From: Myxococcales bacterium
GTDB taxonomy: Bacteria; Myxococcota; Polyangia; Nannocystales; Nannocystaceae
Assembly: GCA_016793465.1 (NCBI GenBank)
Contig: JAEUJW010000010.1
Location: forward strand, 1 to 64,000
DNA length: 64,000 nucleotides
Direction: 5' to 3'
The notes below the pieces were generated by a model that was given only the letters and a program-made list of their open reading frames with translations, was not told the origin of the DNA and made no database searches. This document shows positions 1-8,439 of this stretch, piece by piece; position 1 is the first letter of the stretch, and each line of letters opens with the position of its first letter. Position numbers and translations under genes: made by a program.

Positions 1-158
1 GGCGTCGTAGACGGCCCCGGGTCGACGCGCCCTGTCTGAGGGCGGACCGCTTGCCGGACTCCTGGCCCCGCGACGATGTGCGGGCGCCAAGCCGGACCCA
101 CCTCGGTCCGTGCGAAAGCGTCCGCGCCTCGGTCGGTCAAACCCCCTGTGTCGAGGCA
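1..158. other. Left-edge non-coding stretch
   Basis: No convincing coding sequence is visible on either strand in this edge segment. It lies downstream of the small minus-strand gene that begins at 473. Reading frames through it are rich in Arg and Pro, as expected of chance frames in GC-rich DNA. Confidence 0.4.
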
Positions 159-473
159 CTAGACCGCCGCCTCGCGCGGCGCCCCGAACTGCAGCTCGAA
201 CGCCGACTCGAGGAACCCGACGATGTCGTCGCCGGTCAGGTCCGACCGCTCCTCGCCGACCAGCCGCTCGCTCAGCAGCCCCTGCACCGACACCCCCGAC
301 GCCTCGATGCGTCCGACGATCCCCGGCTCGACCCCCGAGCCCGCGGCCGCCGCCTCGATCGCCCGCACGATCGCCGCCGCGATCGTCGCTCCGTCGGTCG
401 CCTCGGTGAACCCCGCGATCGACCGGTCGAGCTCCGCCACCAACAATCCCCGCATCCCGTCTGGCAGTTGCAT
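159..473 (-). CDS. Small hypothetical protein, 104 aa
   Basis: I do not recognise the family. The 104-residue product is Ala/Glu/Gly-rich, acidic and predicted mostly helical, with no signal peptide, membrane segment or Cys pair, so it is probably cytoplasmic. The start ATG at 471-473 is preceded by TGGAGG about 3 nt upstream, and a TATGGG hexamer lies a little further upstream. Codon use (G/C at third positions, a natural mix of Val, Ile, Leu, Asp and Glu) is that of a real gene, unlike the Arg/Pro-rich frames on the other strand. It stands alone between non-coding stretches. The coding call is fairly safe; the function is unknown. Confidence 0.6.
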   Translation of the reverse strand: MQLPDGMRGLLVAELDRSIAGFTEATDGATIAAAIVRAIEAAAAGSGVEPGIVGRIEASGVSVQGLLSERLVGEERSDLTGDDIVGFLESAFELQFGAPREAAV

Positions 474-679
474 ACGCCTCCACCCATATCACGCCCGCGG
501 GCCGCGGCGTACGGCGCGATCCCGCGGGCCTCGCCGCGCGCGCGACGGCCCCGCGCGCCGGCGTCGACGCGACGACGCCGGCGAACGGCGTCCGACGAGG
601 CGACGCCCTCGCGCCGACGTCGCGCGCGAGCGACGGGCGCGGGCCGTCGCCCCGCGCCCGCCGCCCGCGACGCGCCGGC
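474..679. other. Intergenic, no gene seen
   Basis: About 200 bp of extremely GC-rich sequence between the 3' end of the DUF4215 lipoprotein gene and the start of the small 104-aa gene. I see no gene, and no terminator with a T tract. Confidence 0.4.
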
Positions 680-2863
680 TCACTGGTACGCGATCGTCAG
701 GCACCACTGCGTCAGGGTGCCGTTGTCGCCCGAGGCGAACAGGTCGTCGATCACCAGGTTCCACCCGCCGCCCATCGGCCCGGCGTCGAAGCCGGCGAGC
801 GGCTGGTTGGGCGTGCGCGGCGGCGGGCTGTTGATGCCCGGCACGGTCACGGAGCACACGTTCTCGACCGGCCCGCCGTTGCCCTCGTCGTCGAGCGCGA
901 CGTCGATGTTGTCGGTCGAGCACCCGAAGCTCGACGCCGGCACGCCCGGCCGGTCGATCACGTAGCGGGTCACCCCGTTGTGGATCAGGCGGTAGGCGAG
1001 GTCGCCCGGCCACGTGTGCGTGGTCTTGATCGACACGTTCACGTCGGTCACGGTGCCGACCACCGGCACGTTGATCACCGACGGGTTGTTGATGCCGGGC
1101 CCCGCGCCGGTGATGGCCTGGTTGGGGTTGGCGCACACCACGTAGGGGTTGGCGAACGCGCTGCACATCGCCGTGTTGAAGCTCGTGCACGAGCCCCCGC
1201 ACTGCAGCGTCCCGCCGCCCTGGAAGCCCTGGCTCACGCACGTCTGGCCGTTGAGGTTGGCGCCGTCGCACACCTCCACGCCCGCGTTCACGTAGGTGTC
1301 GCCGCAGCTCGCCAGCTTGCAGCTGTCGACGCAGCCGTCGCTGTTCGACATGTTGCCGTCGTCGCACTGCTCGACGCCCTGCTTGAAGCCGTCGCCGCAG
1401 ACCGGCAGCTTGCAGGCCAGCGTGCACGCGCCCTCGTTGTTGTTGAGCCCGCCGAGGTCGCACTCCTCCTGGCCCTGCTTGAAGCCGTCGCCGCAGGTCG
1501 CCAGCTTGCACACGTTGGTGCAGCCGTCCTCGTTGCTCTGGTTGCCGTCGTCGCAGGCCTCGCCCGGGCCGACGAACCCGTCGCCGCACACGTTGACCGT
1601 GCAGTCCGACTTGCACGCGTTCATGTCGCCGTTGTTGCCGCCGTCGTCGCACTGCTCGACGTTGGCGTGGATGAACCCGTCGCCGCACACCGCGTCCTCG
1701 CAGGTCAGCGTGCAGGCGCCGGTGTTGCTGTTGGCGCCGGCCAGGTCGCACTGCTCGCCGAGGCTGGCCTGCACGAAGCCGTCGCCGCAGACCGGCGCCT
1801 GGCAGGCGTCGGTGCAGCCGTCGTCCTGGTCGCCGTTGCCGCCGTCGTCGCAGGCCTCGCCCGGGTCGGGCACCCCGTTGCCGCACTCCTCGAGCTTGCA
1901 CGAGGCCGAGCAGCCGTCGCCGCCCTGCTGGCCGCCGTCGTCGCACTGCTCGCCCGGGCCGAGGTCGCCGTCGCCGCACGCGTTGGCCTTGCAGCCGGCG
2001 TTGCAGGCCTTGCCCGGCCCGTTGTCGCCGGCGTTGTCGCACTCCTCGCCGCCGTCGGCGTACACGAAGCCGTCGCCGCAGGTCGCCGCCTGGCACGCCA
2101 GCGTGCAGGCCGCGCTGTTCGAGTTGTCCCCGCCGTCGTCGCAGACCTCGCCCGCCTGCACGAAGCCGTCGCCGCAGGTCGCGTCGGTGCACGCGGCGGT
2201 GCACTCGTCGGTGTTGTCCTGGTTGCCGTCGTCGCACTGCTCGGTCGGCGCGACCACGCCGTCGCCGCAGCTCTGCACCGCGCACACGTTCGAGCACTCG
2301 TCGTCGTCGACCTGGTTGCCGTCGTCGCAGCCCTCGCCGGGCCCGACGAACCCGTCGCCGCACACGTTGTTGGTGCAGTCCGACAGGCACAGGCCCATGT
2401 CGCCGTTCATGGCCCCGTTGTCGCACTCCTCTCCGGGCCCCTGGTCGCCGTCGCCGCAGGCGTTGGCCTGACAGTCGGCCAGACACGCCTTGCCGGGCCC
2501 GTTGTCGGCCCCGTCGTCGCAGGCCTCGCCGTCCTCGACGACCCCGTTGCCGCACTCCGGATCGGGCGCGCCGGTGGTCGAGTCGGTGGTCGCGTCGGTC
2601 GTCTCGGCCGTCGCCGCCGTCGTCGTCTCGTCCGGCTTGCCCGTCACGCCGCCGGTCGTCGGACCCGGCTCGCTCGTCGTCGGCGGGCCGCCGGTCGGCT
2701 CGTCGCTGGTGGTGTCACCCGGCGGCGTCGCCGTCGTGTCGACCTGCCCGCTCGAAGACTCCGCGCCGGTCTCGCTCGGCGTGCCGCCCGAGCCCGGGCA
2801 AGCGCCGACCAGCGTCAACAAACCAATCCATCGCCATCCTGTCCATCGAACCATCGGCTTCAT
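680..2863 (-). CDS. DUF4215 Cys-rich repeat lipoprotein with P-domain
   Basis: Probable surface lipoprotein of 727 residues. Starting at Met 2863, an N-terminal stretch (RWTGWRWIGLLTLVGAC) ends in a lipobox Cys and is followed by a Ser/Thr/Gly/Pro linker of about 80 residues. Next come about 14 tandem Cys-rich units of roughly 30 residues, of the form CGDGxxxxGEqCDDGxxxxxxxC...C, the myxobacterial DUF4215-type repeat. The last 150 residues resemble a proprotein-convertase P-domain (segments such as HTWPGDLAYRLIHNG, ending in WCLTIAYQ). The longer upstream reading (Met at 3025) adds a basic segment that would bury the signal peptide, so I prefer 2863; GGAGG lies immediately upstream and a TAGAGT hexamer slightly further up. 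Likely role: extracellular adhesion or protein binding, inferred from repeat type only. Confidence 0.85.
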   Translation of the reverse strand: MKPMVRWTGWRWIGLLTLVGACPGSGGTPSETGAESSSGQVDTTATPPGDTTSDEPTGGPPTTSEPGPTTGGVTGKPDETTTAATAETTDATTDSTTGAPDPECGNGVVEDGEACDDGADNGPGKACLADCQANACGDGDQGPGEECDNGAMNGDMGLCLSDCTNNVCGDGFVGPGEGCDDGNQVDDDECSNVCAVQSCGDGVVAPTEQCDDGNQDNTDECTAACTDATCGDGFVQAGEVCDDGGDNSNSAACTLACQAATCGDGFVYADGGEECDNAGDNGPGKACNAGCKANACGDGDLGPGEQCDDGGQQGGDGCSASCKLEECGNGVPDPGEACDDGGNGDQDDGCTDACQAPVCGDGFVQASLGEQCDLAGANSNTGACTLTCEDAVCGDGFIHANVEQCDDGGNNGDMNACKSDCTVNVCGDGFVGPGEACDDGNQSNEDGCTNVCKLATCGDGFKQGQEECDLGGLNNNEGACTLACKLPVCGDGFKQGVEQCDDGNMSNSDGCVDSCKLASCGDTYVNAGVEVCDGANLNGQTCVSQGFQGGGTLQCGGSCTSFNTAMCSAFANPYVVCANPNQAITGAGPGINNPSVINVPVVGTVTDVNVSIKTTHTWPGDLAYRLIHNGVTRYVIDRPGVPASSFGCSTDNIDVALDDEGNGGPVENVCSVTVPGINSPPPRTPNQPLAGFDAGPMGGGWNLVIDDLFASGDNGTLTQWCLTIAYQ

Positions 2864-3288
2864 CGCCTCCAGCATCACTCTACGAGAAACCCGGGGGACC
2901 GGTTCGTCGCCGCCGCTCGTCGCCGCGTCGCCACCGTGACGCGCCGTCATGCAGATACCACGACCCCTCGCGCGGACGTCCGAGCACGCGGACGACGACC
3001 TCCGCGAGCCTCGACTCGTCGACACCCGTCGTCACGCAGACCTCGCTCGCCCCGCGAGTGTCCCTGTGTCTTCAAACAGGTCCCTTCTGCCGGGTCTTCA
3101 CGGACAGCCGCGAAAGCCGCCGAAACGCCGTCAACCGGGCCCAATTCGCGATCGTCGACGCATCCACGTGCAGACGCCGCCGTCGCCGCGGCCCGAATGT
3201 TCCCCCGCCGTCATCCCGCGCAGCTCCTGCCGACCGAGCGCCGCCGTCCGCGCCGCGATCCTCGCCTGTCTTGTCAGACAGGTGCAGA
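2864..3288. other. Intergenic region with two short hairpins
   Basis: This 425-bp gap lies upstream of the DUF4215 lipoprotein gene and downstream of the PARG-like gene. It holds two inverted repeats with related arms: CCTGT/ACAGG at 3063-3080 and CCTGTC/GACAGG at 3265-3282. The second sits 6 bp past the PARG-like stop codon and could serve as a weak terminator, although no T tract follows. Short frames crossing the gap are basic and Cys-poor and look spurious. Confidence 0.45.
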
Positions 3289-4254
3289 TCAGGTGCCGTT
3301 CGACTCGCCCCACGCGAACGCCATCGCGTCGATCTCCGCGACGGTCTGCGCGAGCGTCTGCCCCGTCAACCCCGCGAGCACCGCCTGCGCCCGCGCGACC
3401 GGCGGCGCGCCCGCCTCATCGACCGTGTGGAACACCAGCCGATCGACGCCCGCGAGCCCGGCCGCCAGCAGCTGCAGCGTCGCCATCAGCACCCGGTCGC
3501 CGCCGTACGCCCCGGTGCCCCAGTGGCCGGTGTGCACCACGACCTCCGCGCCCTCGCCGAGCGCCGCGGCGGTGTCGGCCCGCGCCGCCGCGAACCCGCT
3601 GTACGCCGTCGCCAGCGCGTCGTGGATCTCGGCCAGCATATAGCGCCCGTGGCCGCCGCTCGGCGCCTCGACGGCGACGATGTTGCTGAGCGTCGGCGGC
3701 CGCAGCACGGTCGTCGCCGCCAGCACCTCGGCGAGCCCGGCGCGGGCGAACGCGTTGCCGTACAGCCGCTCCGTCGCCAGCGCGCAGCGCCGCTCGACCC
3801 CGCGGATCAGCACCGGCGTGGCCACAGCGTCGCGGGTCAGCGGCGCGAGCGCAGGATCGCCGCGTCGTTGCAGATACTCGCGGACCGCCGCCAGCGCCGG
3901 ATGCTCGAGCACCTGCAGCTCGTCCTGCGCCAGCAGCGGCCCGCCGTAGGCGATGAACAGGCTGTGGTGCGCGAAGTTCAGGTGCCAGTCGAGCCCCGGC
4001 CGCGCCGTCGTCCGCGGGGCGTAGGTGAACACGTCCGCCCGCACCTCGCAGGTCGCCGGCCGGCAAACCTCGGCCAGCGGCAGCTCGCGCTGGCCCCACC
4101 GCGACACCACCAGCTCGCCGGCGTGCGCGCTGTCCGGCGGGCACACGTGGTCGAACACCCCGCGCTTGTTGCGGTGCTTCCACCTCGGCGGGTGCGATCG
4201 CATCAGCTCCGCCGCCGCCACCTGGACTCGCCCGAGCAGACCGTCGCTGTTCAT
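3289..4254 (-). CDS. PARG-like poly(ADP-ribose) glycohydrolase family protein
   Basis: The 321-residue product resembles the catalytic domain of poly(ADP-ribose) glycohydrolase, which removes ADP-ribose chains from proteins. Two family signatures are visible: YGGPLLAQDELQVLEHPAL near residues 103-121, matching the GGG...QEE catalytic loop with Q110-D111-E112 in place of QEE, and HTGHWGTGAYGGD at 241-253 followed by LQLLAA, matching the conserved TGNWGCGAFGGD segment. No signal peptide is present, so it is probably cytosolic. The ATG at 4252-4254 is preceded by TACATT with a 7-nt gap and no Shine-Dalgarno. It is divergent from the FMN-dependent glutamate synthase-like gene. The first glutamate of the QEE pair being Asp could alter activity. 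The family call is based on motifs only. Confidence 0.72.
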   Translation of the reverse strand: MNSDGLLGRVQVAAAELMRSHPPRWKHRNKRGVFDHVCPPDSAHAGELVVSRWGQRELPLAEVCRPATCEVRADVFTYAPRTTARPGLDWHLNFAHHSLFIAYGGPLLAQDELQVLEHPALAAVREYLQRRGDPALAPLTRDAVATPVLIRGVERRCALATERLYGNAFARAGLAEVLAATTVLRPPTLSNIVAVEAPSGGHGRYMLAEIHDALATAYSGFAAARADTAAALGEGAEVVVHTGHWGTGAYGGDRVLMATLQLLAAGLAGVDRLVFHTVDEAGAPPVARAQAVLAGLTGQTLAQTVAEIDAMAFAWGESNGT

Positions 4255-4261
4255 GTCCGCC

Positions 4262-4267
4262 AATGTA
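4262..4267 (-). promoter_or_regulatory. Putative -10 element (TACATT) close to the start codon
   Basis: TACATT lies 7 nt before the ATG of the PARG-like gene with no Shine-Dalgarno between, fitting the TANNNT leaderless pattern seen at many genes here. The -35 region is not recognisable. Confidence 0.45.
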
Positions 4268-4347
4268 TCCCGCGAGCACGCGCGCCTGCCATCCGCGGCG
4301 CCGCCGACGGCGCGCGTCCGCCCGCGAGTTCGTGATACGACTGCGTC

Positions 4348-5904
4348 GTGGCGTCGTACGCGCTGGTCGGGGTGGTGGTGCTCTTGCTGCTGGTCGCGCT
4401 CGCCGATCGCCTGCAGACCGCCCACACCATCAAGCGCAACTTCCCGCTGATCGGCCGCTTCCGCTACTGGCTCGAGGCCGCGGGCGGGCCGGTGCGCCAG
4501 TACATCGTCGCCGGCAACGACGAGGAGCGCCCGTTCACCCGCGACCAGCGGCGCTGGGTCTACGCCTCCGCCAAGCGGGAGAACAACTACTTCGGCTTCG
4601 GCACCGACAACGACCTCGAGCTCGCCAGCGGCTACCCGATCGTGCGCCACGCCGCCTTCCCCCACGACGCGCCGGCCCCCGGCCAGCCCGGCTACGACCC
4701 GCAGTACGTCATCCCCTGCGCCAAGGTCCTCGGCGGCGCCCGCGGCCGCAAGCACGCGTTTCGCCCGACCTCGATCGTCAACACCAGCGCGATGAGCTAC
4801 GGCTCCCTCTCGAGCGCCGCGGTCGAGGCGATCAACCGCGGCGTCAAGATCGCCGGCGCCCTGCAGAACACCGGCGAGGGCGGCATCTCCGAGTTCCACC
4901 GCAAGGGCGGCGACCTCGTGTGGCAGATCGGCACCGGCTACTTCGGCTGCCGCGACGCGCGGGGCAACTTCTCGCTCGAGCGCTTCCTCGAGACCGTCGC
5001 CTCCGCCCCCGTGCGCGCCGTCGAAATTAAACTCAGCCAGGGCGCCAAGCCCGGCCTCGGCGGCGTGCTGCCGGCCGCCAAGATCACGCCCGAGATCGCC
5101 AGGATCCGCCTCATCCAGCTCGGCCAGGACTGCATCAGCCCGTCCGCCCACAGCGCCTTCCGCGACGTCTCGTCCCTGCTCGACTTCATCGAGCGCCTCG
5201 CCGACGCCACCGGCCTGCCCGTCGGCATCAAGTCCGCCGTCGGCGAGATCGGCTTCTGGACCGAGCTCGCCCGCCAGATCGACACCACCGGCCGCGGCCC
5301 CGACTTCATCACCATCGACGGCGGCGAGGGCGGCACCGGGGCCGCCCCGCTGGTCTTCACCGACCACGTGTCGCTGCCGTTCAAGCTCGGCTTCTCGACC
5401 GTCTACCGCGAGTTCGCCGAGCGCGGCGTCAAGGAGAAGATCGTCTTCATCGGCTCCGGCAAGCTCGGCTTCCCCGCCCAGTCGCTGCTCGCCCTCGGCC
5501 TCGGCTGCGACTTAATCAATGTCGCCCGCGAGGCCCTGCTGGCGATCGGCTGCATCCAGACCCAGCTGTGCCACACCGGCCACTGCCCCACCGGCATCGC
5601 CACCCAGGACAGGTGGCTGGTCGGCGGCCTCGACCCGACCAGCAAGTCGGCCCGCCTCGCCAACTACCTGGTCACCCTGCGCAAGGACATCCTCGCCCTC
5701 GCCCACGCCTGCGGCGAGGTCCACCCCGCGCTCGTCACCCTCGAGCACATCGACCTCATCGACGGCCTGCAGCGCCGGGGCGCCCGCGAGTTCTTTAATT
5801 ATGCCCCCGGCTGGGGCCTGCCCGGCACCGACGACGTCCGGGCCATCCGCGAGGTGATGGCCGCCCGCGTCGCCGAGCTCGCCGCCCGCCCCGCCGCCCA
5901 CTGA
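4348..5904 (+). CDS. FMN-binding glutamate synthase-family protein
   Basis: Membrane-anchored oxidoreductase of 518 residues related to the FMN/Fe-S half of the glutamate synthase large subunit, without the glutaminase domain. Residues 2-20 form one membrane helix. The central TIM-barrel carries SIVNTSAMSYGSLSSAA, KSAVGEIGFW and TIDGGEGGTGAAP, typical FMN and substrate segments. Near residue 402, CIQTQLCHTGHCPTG keeps the C-x5-C-x4-C ligand spacing of the 3Fe-4S cluster in GltB. Such stand-alone proteins are common, and their physiological substrate is not settled. The start is a GTG with TACGAC ending 6 nt upstream and no Shine-Dalgarno. The last 46 bases of the gene, with the stop codon, are duplicated immediately downstream. 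Confidence 0.88.
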   Translation: MASYALVGVVVLLLLVALADRLQTAHTIKRNFPLIGRFRYWLEAAGGPVRQYIVAGNDEERPFTRDQRRWVYASAKRENNYFGFGTDNDLELASGYPIVRHAAFPHDAPAPGQPGYDPQYVIPCAKVLGGARGRKHAFRPTSIVNTSAMSYGSLSSAAVEAINRGVKIAGALQNTGEGGISEFHRKGGDLVWQIGTGYFGCRDARGNFSLERFLETVASAPVRAVEIKLSQGAKPGLGGVLPAAKITPEIARIRLIQLGQDCISPSAHSAFRDVSSLLDFIERLADATGLPVGIKSAVGEIGFWTELARQIDTTGRGPDFITIDGGEGGTGAAPLVFTDHVSLPFKLGFSTVYREFAERGVKEKIVFIGSGKLGFPAQSLLALGLGCDLINVAREALLAIGCIQTQLCHTGHCPTGIATQDRWLVGGLDPTSKSARLANYLVTLRKDILALAHACGEVHPALVTLEHIDLIDGLQRRGAREFFNYAPGWGLPGTDDVRAIREVMAARVAELAARPAAH

Positions 5905-6000
5905 TCGACCCCGTCGACACGCGTCCCGGGGCCGCCCGCGTCGCCGAGCTCGCCGCCCGCCCCGCCGCCCACTGATCGATCCCGTCGACACGCGTCCCGG
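5859..6000 (+). repeat. Tandem duplication of a CDS 3' end (2 x 71 bp)
   Basis: Bases 5859-5929 contain the last codons and stop of the glutamate synthase-family gene plus 25 bp of downstream sequence. Bases 5930-6000 repeat them with a single visible change (gacc to gatc). The second copy includes a second TGA and is now non-coding. The 71-bp period is not a multiple of three. Confidence 0.95.
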
Positions 6001-6182
6001 GCGACTCGCGCCCACCTCCGGCCCGGGCTCGACCGGCGATCGTTCCTGTGTCCTCGCCGCGAGCCGGACCCGCACGCACGCGGGGCTGGCCGCCCCCAGG
6101 CCGCCCCGGCGGTCGCCCCGTGCGCGACGCTGCGCAAACGCTGCCGATCGGCGCCGGGTCGGCCGCCGCGCACAAACCGGGT
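6001..6182. other. Intergenic, no gene seen
   Basis: About 180 bp between the duplicated tail and the next lipoprotein gene. I see no gene and no clear terminator; the only clear signal is the TATGCT hexamer at its right edge. Confidence 0.4.
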
Positions 6183-6188
6183 TATGCT
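6183..6188 (+). promoter_or_regulatory. Putative -10 element (TATGCT) near the start codon
   Basis: TATGCT ends 7 nt before a GTG at 6196. It overlaps an upstream in-frame ATG (6184), which argues that translation begins at the GTG if transcription starts just downstream of this hexamer. Confidence 0.45.
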
Positions 6189-6195
6189 GTCGGCC

Positions 6196-6798
6196 GTGCC
6201 GCCCCGCCCCGCGTCGTCCCGGCTGCGTTGCCTCCTCGCCCTCGCCCTGACCGGCAGCGCGGCCGTGGCGTGCATCCCCCGCGGCGAGCTCGTCGCCCGC
6301 GACGGCAGTCGGCGCATGATGGCGCGCGACCCCCAAACCGGCCTGTCGGTGATTCTCACCTTCGGCGCCTGGGAAGGCAGCCCCTCCGACCTCGATCAAG
6401 AGATCACCGTGGTCCACGCGCTCGTCGCCAACATGGGCACGAGCACCGTGCGCCTCGCCCCCGGCGACCTCGAGCTGACCGACGAGCGCGGCTTCCGACG
6501 CGACCTGCTCGACGCCGGCGGCAGCTTCATCGTCAGCGGCGACGCCGACCGCGGCTATCACCCCGGCAAGAGCCTCGACTACGGCCGCATCGAGTGGAAC
6601 AGCGGCGGCGACGTCGGGGCCACCGCGCTGCCGTGGGGCATGCTGAAGCCCGGCACGCAGATGCGCGGCTACCTCTACTTCCAGCGCGTCGACGACGCCG
6701 CCAACGCCGCCAGCCTGACCTGGCACTTCCACAACGACAAGGATCAGCCGCTGGTCGACCTCGCGTTCGACCTGTTCGTCGTCCGCCCGCGCGGCTGA
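6196..6798 (+). CDS. Hypothetical lipoprotein
   Basis: A 200-residue protein starting at GTG 6196 (an ATG 12 nt upstream, overlapping the -10-like hexamer, is the alternative). The N-terminus is basic (RPASSRLR), followed by a hydrophobic core and a lipobox ending in AAVAC, so it should be exported and lipid-anchored. The mature part reads as a beta-rich domain with the phrase VHALVANMGTSTVRLAPGDLELTD. It resembles the immunoglobulin-like accessory domains (DUF4352 type) that describe added structural groups, but I cannot assign it firmly. It lies 22 bp before the FadL-like gene on the same strand, so the two may belong to one transcription unit and both act in the envelope. Confidence 0.72.
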   Translation: MPPRPASSRLRCLLALALTGSAAVACIPRGELVARDGSRRMMARDPQTGLSVILTFGAWEGSPSDLDQEITVVHALVANMGTSTVRLAPGDLELTDERGFRRDLLDAGGSFIVSGDADRGYHPGKSLDYGRIEWNSGGDVGATALPWGMLKPGTQMRGYLYFQRVDDAANAASLTWHFHNDKDQPLVDLAFDLFVVRPRG

Positions 6799-6820
6799 GG
6801 CGGTCCTACTCGGTGCGACG

Positions 6821-8242
6821 ATGCGGCGGGGCAGCGCACAGCGGTACGGATCGTCGCCGCGAAGCACCTGTCTCTCGGGCCAGGTCATGATCCTCGCCGG
6901 GCTCGCGCTGGCCCCCGCGGCCGCCCGCGCCAGCAACCCGTGGCTGACCCCGCTCGGCAGCGAGGCCGCCATGTCGGGCGGCGCCGTCGCGGCCATGGGC
7001 CGCGACACCGGCAACGCCTGGTACAACCCCGCCGGGCTCGGCGCCAACACCCGCGCGCAGTTCGACATGTCGAGCACGCTCGCGGTGCTGCGCTACCGCG
7101 TGATCCCCAACGCCTTCCGCGTCGACCTCCCGGGCGGCAGCTCGAACGCGGCGCTGACCAGCATCCAGCCGCTCGTGCTGTCGGTCTCGATCTTCAAGAC
7201 CCGCTACCTCGGCCGCGGCGTCACCGTCGGCGCCGGCCACTTCGCCAACAACTACGACTTCTACGACTACAGCGGCAGCCTCAGCGACCTCACGGGCAAG
7301 CGCTTCGGCGCCGCCTACGACACCAACGTGCAGGTCGACGGCTGGAGCACGCGCCACCACTACGGCCCGACCGTCGGCTGGCAGATCCGCCCGCGGATCC
7401 GCGTCGGCATGTCGCTGTTCCTGACCTACGAGTGGCAGCGCGACGAGGGCCGCCTGTGGGCCAAGGCCGGCCCCGACGCCGCCCACATCGACACCAACTG
7501 GGTCACCGGCGACATCGACGTGCGCCGCTCGACCTACGCCATCGAGGCCGTGTTCGGCCTGCAGTGGGAGTTCGCCCGCAACTTCCACCTCGGCCTCGCC
7601 GTCCGCACCCCGCGCATCGTCATCGTCGAGCGCCTGCGGACCCGCCAGACCGTGACCGCCAGCGTCGAGGTCGGCGACGGCCACGACTCGAGCCTCATCG
7701 ACACCGCCCCGCCGATCGACGTCGGCGCGGTCCGCCGCGGCCGCACCGCGCCCGTCAACGTCGTGCTCGGCGTCGCCTACGCGCTGCCCCGCGACCTCGG
7801 CTGGGTCAGCGTCGAGGGCGACTACTCGCCCGCCCTCCTCCACGTGCGCAACGGCGTCGACCTGCGCCACACCGTCAACGGCCGCGTCGGCGCCCGCATC
7901 CGCGCCGGCGAGAACATCCACGTCGGCCTCGGCTTCTTCACCGACCGCAGCGACCGCGCCGGCGTCAGCAGCTTCCCCGACTTCGCCATCAGCTACTACG
8001 GCGGCTCGCTCGGCGTCGAGTACCGCCGCCACATCAAGCTCAGCGCCCACGAGCGCGCCCGCACCATCCAGTTCCTCACCGCCATCGCCGTCCGCTACGC
8101 CTACGGCACCGGCCCCGCCGGCACCGTCGCCTTCGACATCAAACGCGGCCTCACCTCGCCCATCTACCCCGTCTACGGCGGCCCCGACCCGGTCAAGTTC
8201 CACACCTGGGGCGGCCACCTCGGCACCGGCTTCTATTTCTGA
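6821..8242 (+). CDS. FadL/OmpP1-like outer-membrane protein
   Basis: A 473-residue predicted beta-barrel. After an N-terminal signal (hydrophobic core MILAGLALAPAAARAS) comes NPWLTPLGSEAAMSGGAVAAMGRDTGNAWYNPAGL. The phrase NAWYNPAGL is characteristic of FadL/TodX/OmpP1 transporters, which move hydrophobic molecules across the outer membrane through a hatch-plugged barrel. Alternating hydrophobic/polar segments with many aromatic residues follow, and the chain ends in HLGTGFYF, an aromatic C-terminus typical of outer-membrane barrels. ATG 6821 gives a 22-residue basic extension before the signal core; ATG 6887 is the alternative start. The substrate is unknown. Confidence 0.75.
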   Translation: MRRGSAQRYGSSPRSTCLSGQVMILAGLALAPAAARASNPWLTPLGSEAAMSGGAVAAMGRDTGNAWYNPAGLGANTRAQFDMSSTLAVLRYRVIPNAFRVDLPGGSSNAALTSIQPLVLSVSIFKTRYLGRGVTVGAGHFANNYDFYDYSGSLSDLTGKRFGAAYDTNVQVDGWSTRHHYGPTVGWQIRPRIRVGMSLFLTYEWQRDEGRLWAKAGPDAAHIDTNWVTGDIDVRRSTYAIEAVFGLQWEFARNFHLGLAVRTPRIVIVERLRTRQTVTASVEVGDGHDSSLIDTAPPIDVGAVRRGRTAPVNVVLGVAYALPRDLGWVSVEGDYSPALLHVRNGVDLRHTVNGRVGARIRAGENIHVGLGFFTDRSDRAGVSSFPDFAISYYGGSLGVEYRRHIKLSAHERARTIQFLTAIAVRYAYGTGPAGTVAFDIKRGLTSPIYPVYGGPDPVKFHTWGGHLGTGFYF

Positions 8243-8426
8243 GGGGTGACGCGGAGGAGCGTGGCCCGAAGCCGCGATGCGCCGAGCACGTGCCATGAGG
8301 GGGTACCGCCGTAGCGAGGCGCCGCGATGCCGTCGGCCCTCCCGTCGCCCGCCCCCAGCCTCCCGCGCCCCCGATCCCGCGACCCCGGCAGCCGCGCGCC
8401 CCCGTTCCCTGGCCAAAAAAACGTGA
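8243..8426. other. Intergenic upstream of the His-Gly-Ser operon
   Basis: About 185 bp without a credible gene. The right part contains a run of seven A residues in otherwise GC-rich DNA just before the TACCGT hexamer, which may help promoter opening. Confidence 0.4.
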
Positions 8427-8432
8427 TACCGT
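8427..8432 (+). promoter_or_regulatory. Putative -10 element (TACCGT) of the His-Gly-Ser operon
   Basis: TACCGT ends 7 nt before the ATG of the precursor-like gene and no Shine-Dalgarno lies between. An A7 run sits 9 nt upstream of the hexamer. It fits the TANNNT near-start pattern found throughout the window. Confidence 0.5.
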
Positions 8433-8439
8433 CCGCTCC

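Noticed and set aside
51..965. 304-residue plus-strand frame at the left edge
   Set aside because: Arg/Pro-rich and antisense to two better genes; no start signal.
3131..3313. 60-residue minus-strand frame in the intergenic gap
   Set aside because: Arg-rich, overlaps the 3' end of the PARG-like gene and the hairpin, and has no ribosome site or homologous motif.
5932..6000. Possible second small gene formed by the duplicated tail at 5.9 kb
   Set aside because: The copy has the stop codon but no start, and it is out of phase with any upstream frame because of the 71-bp period.
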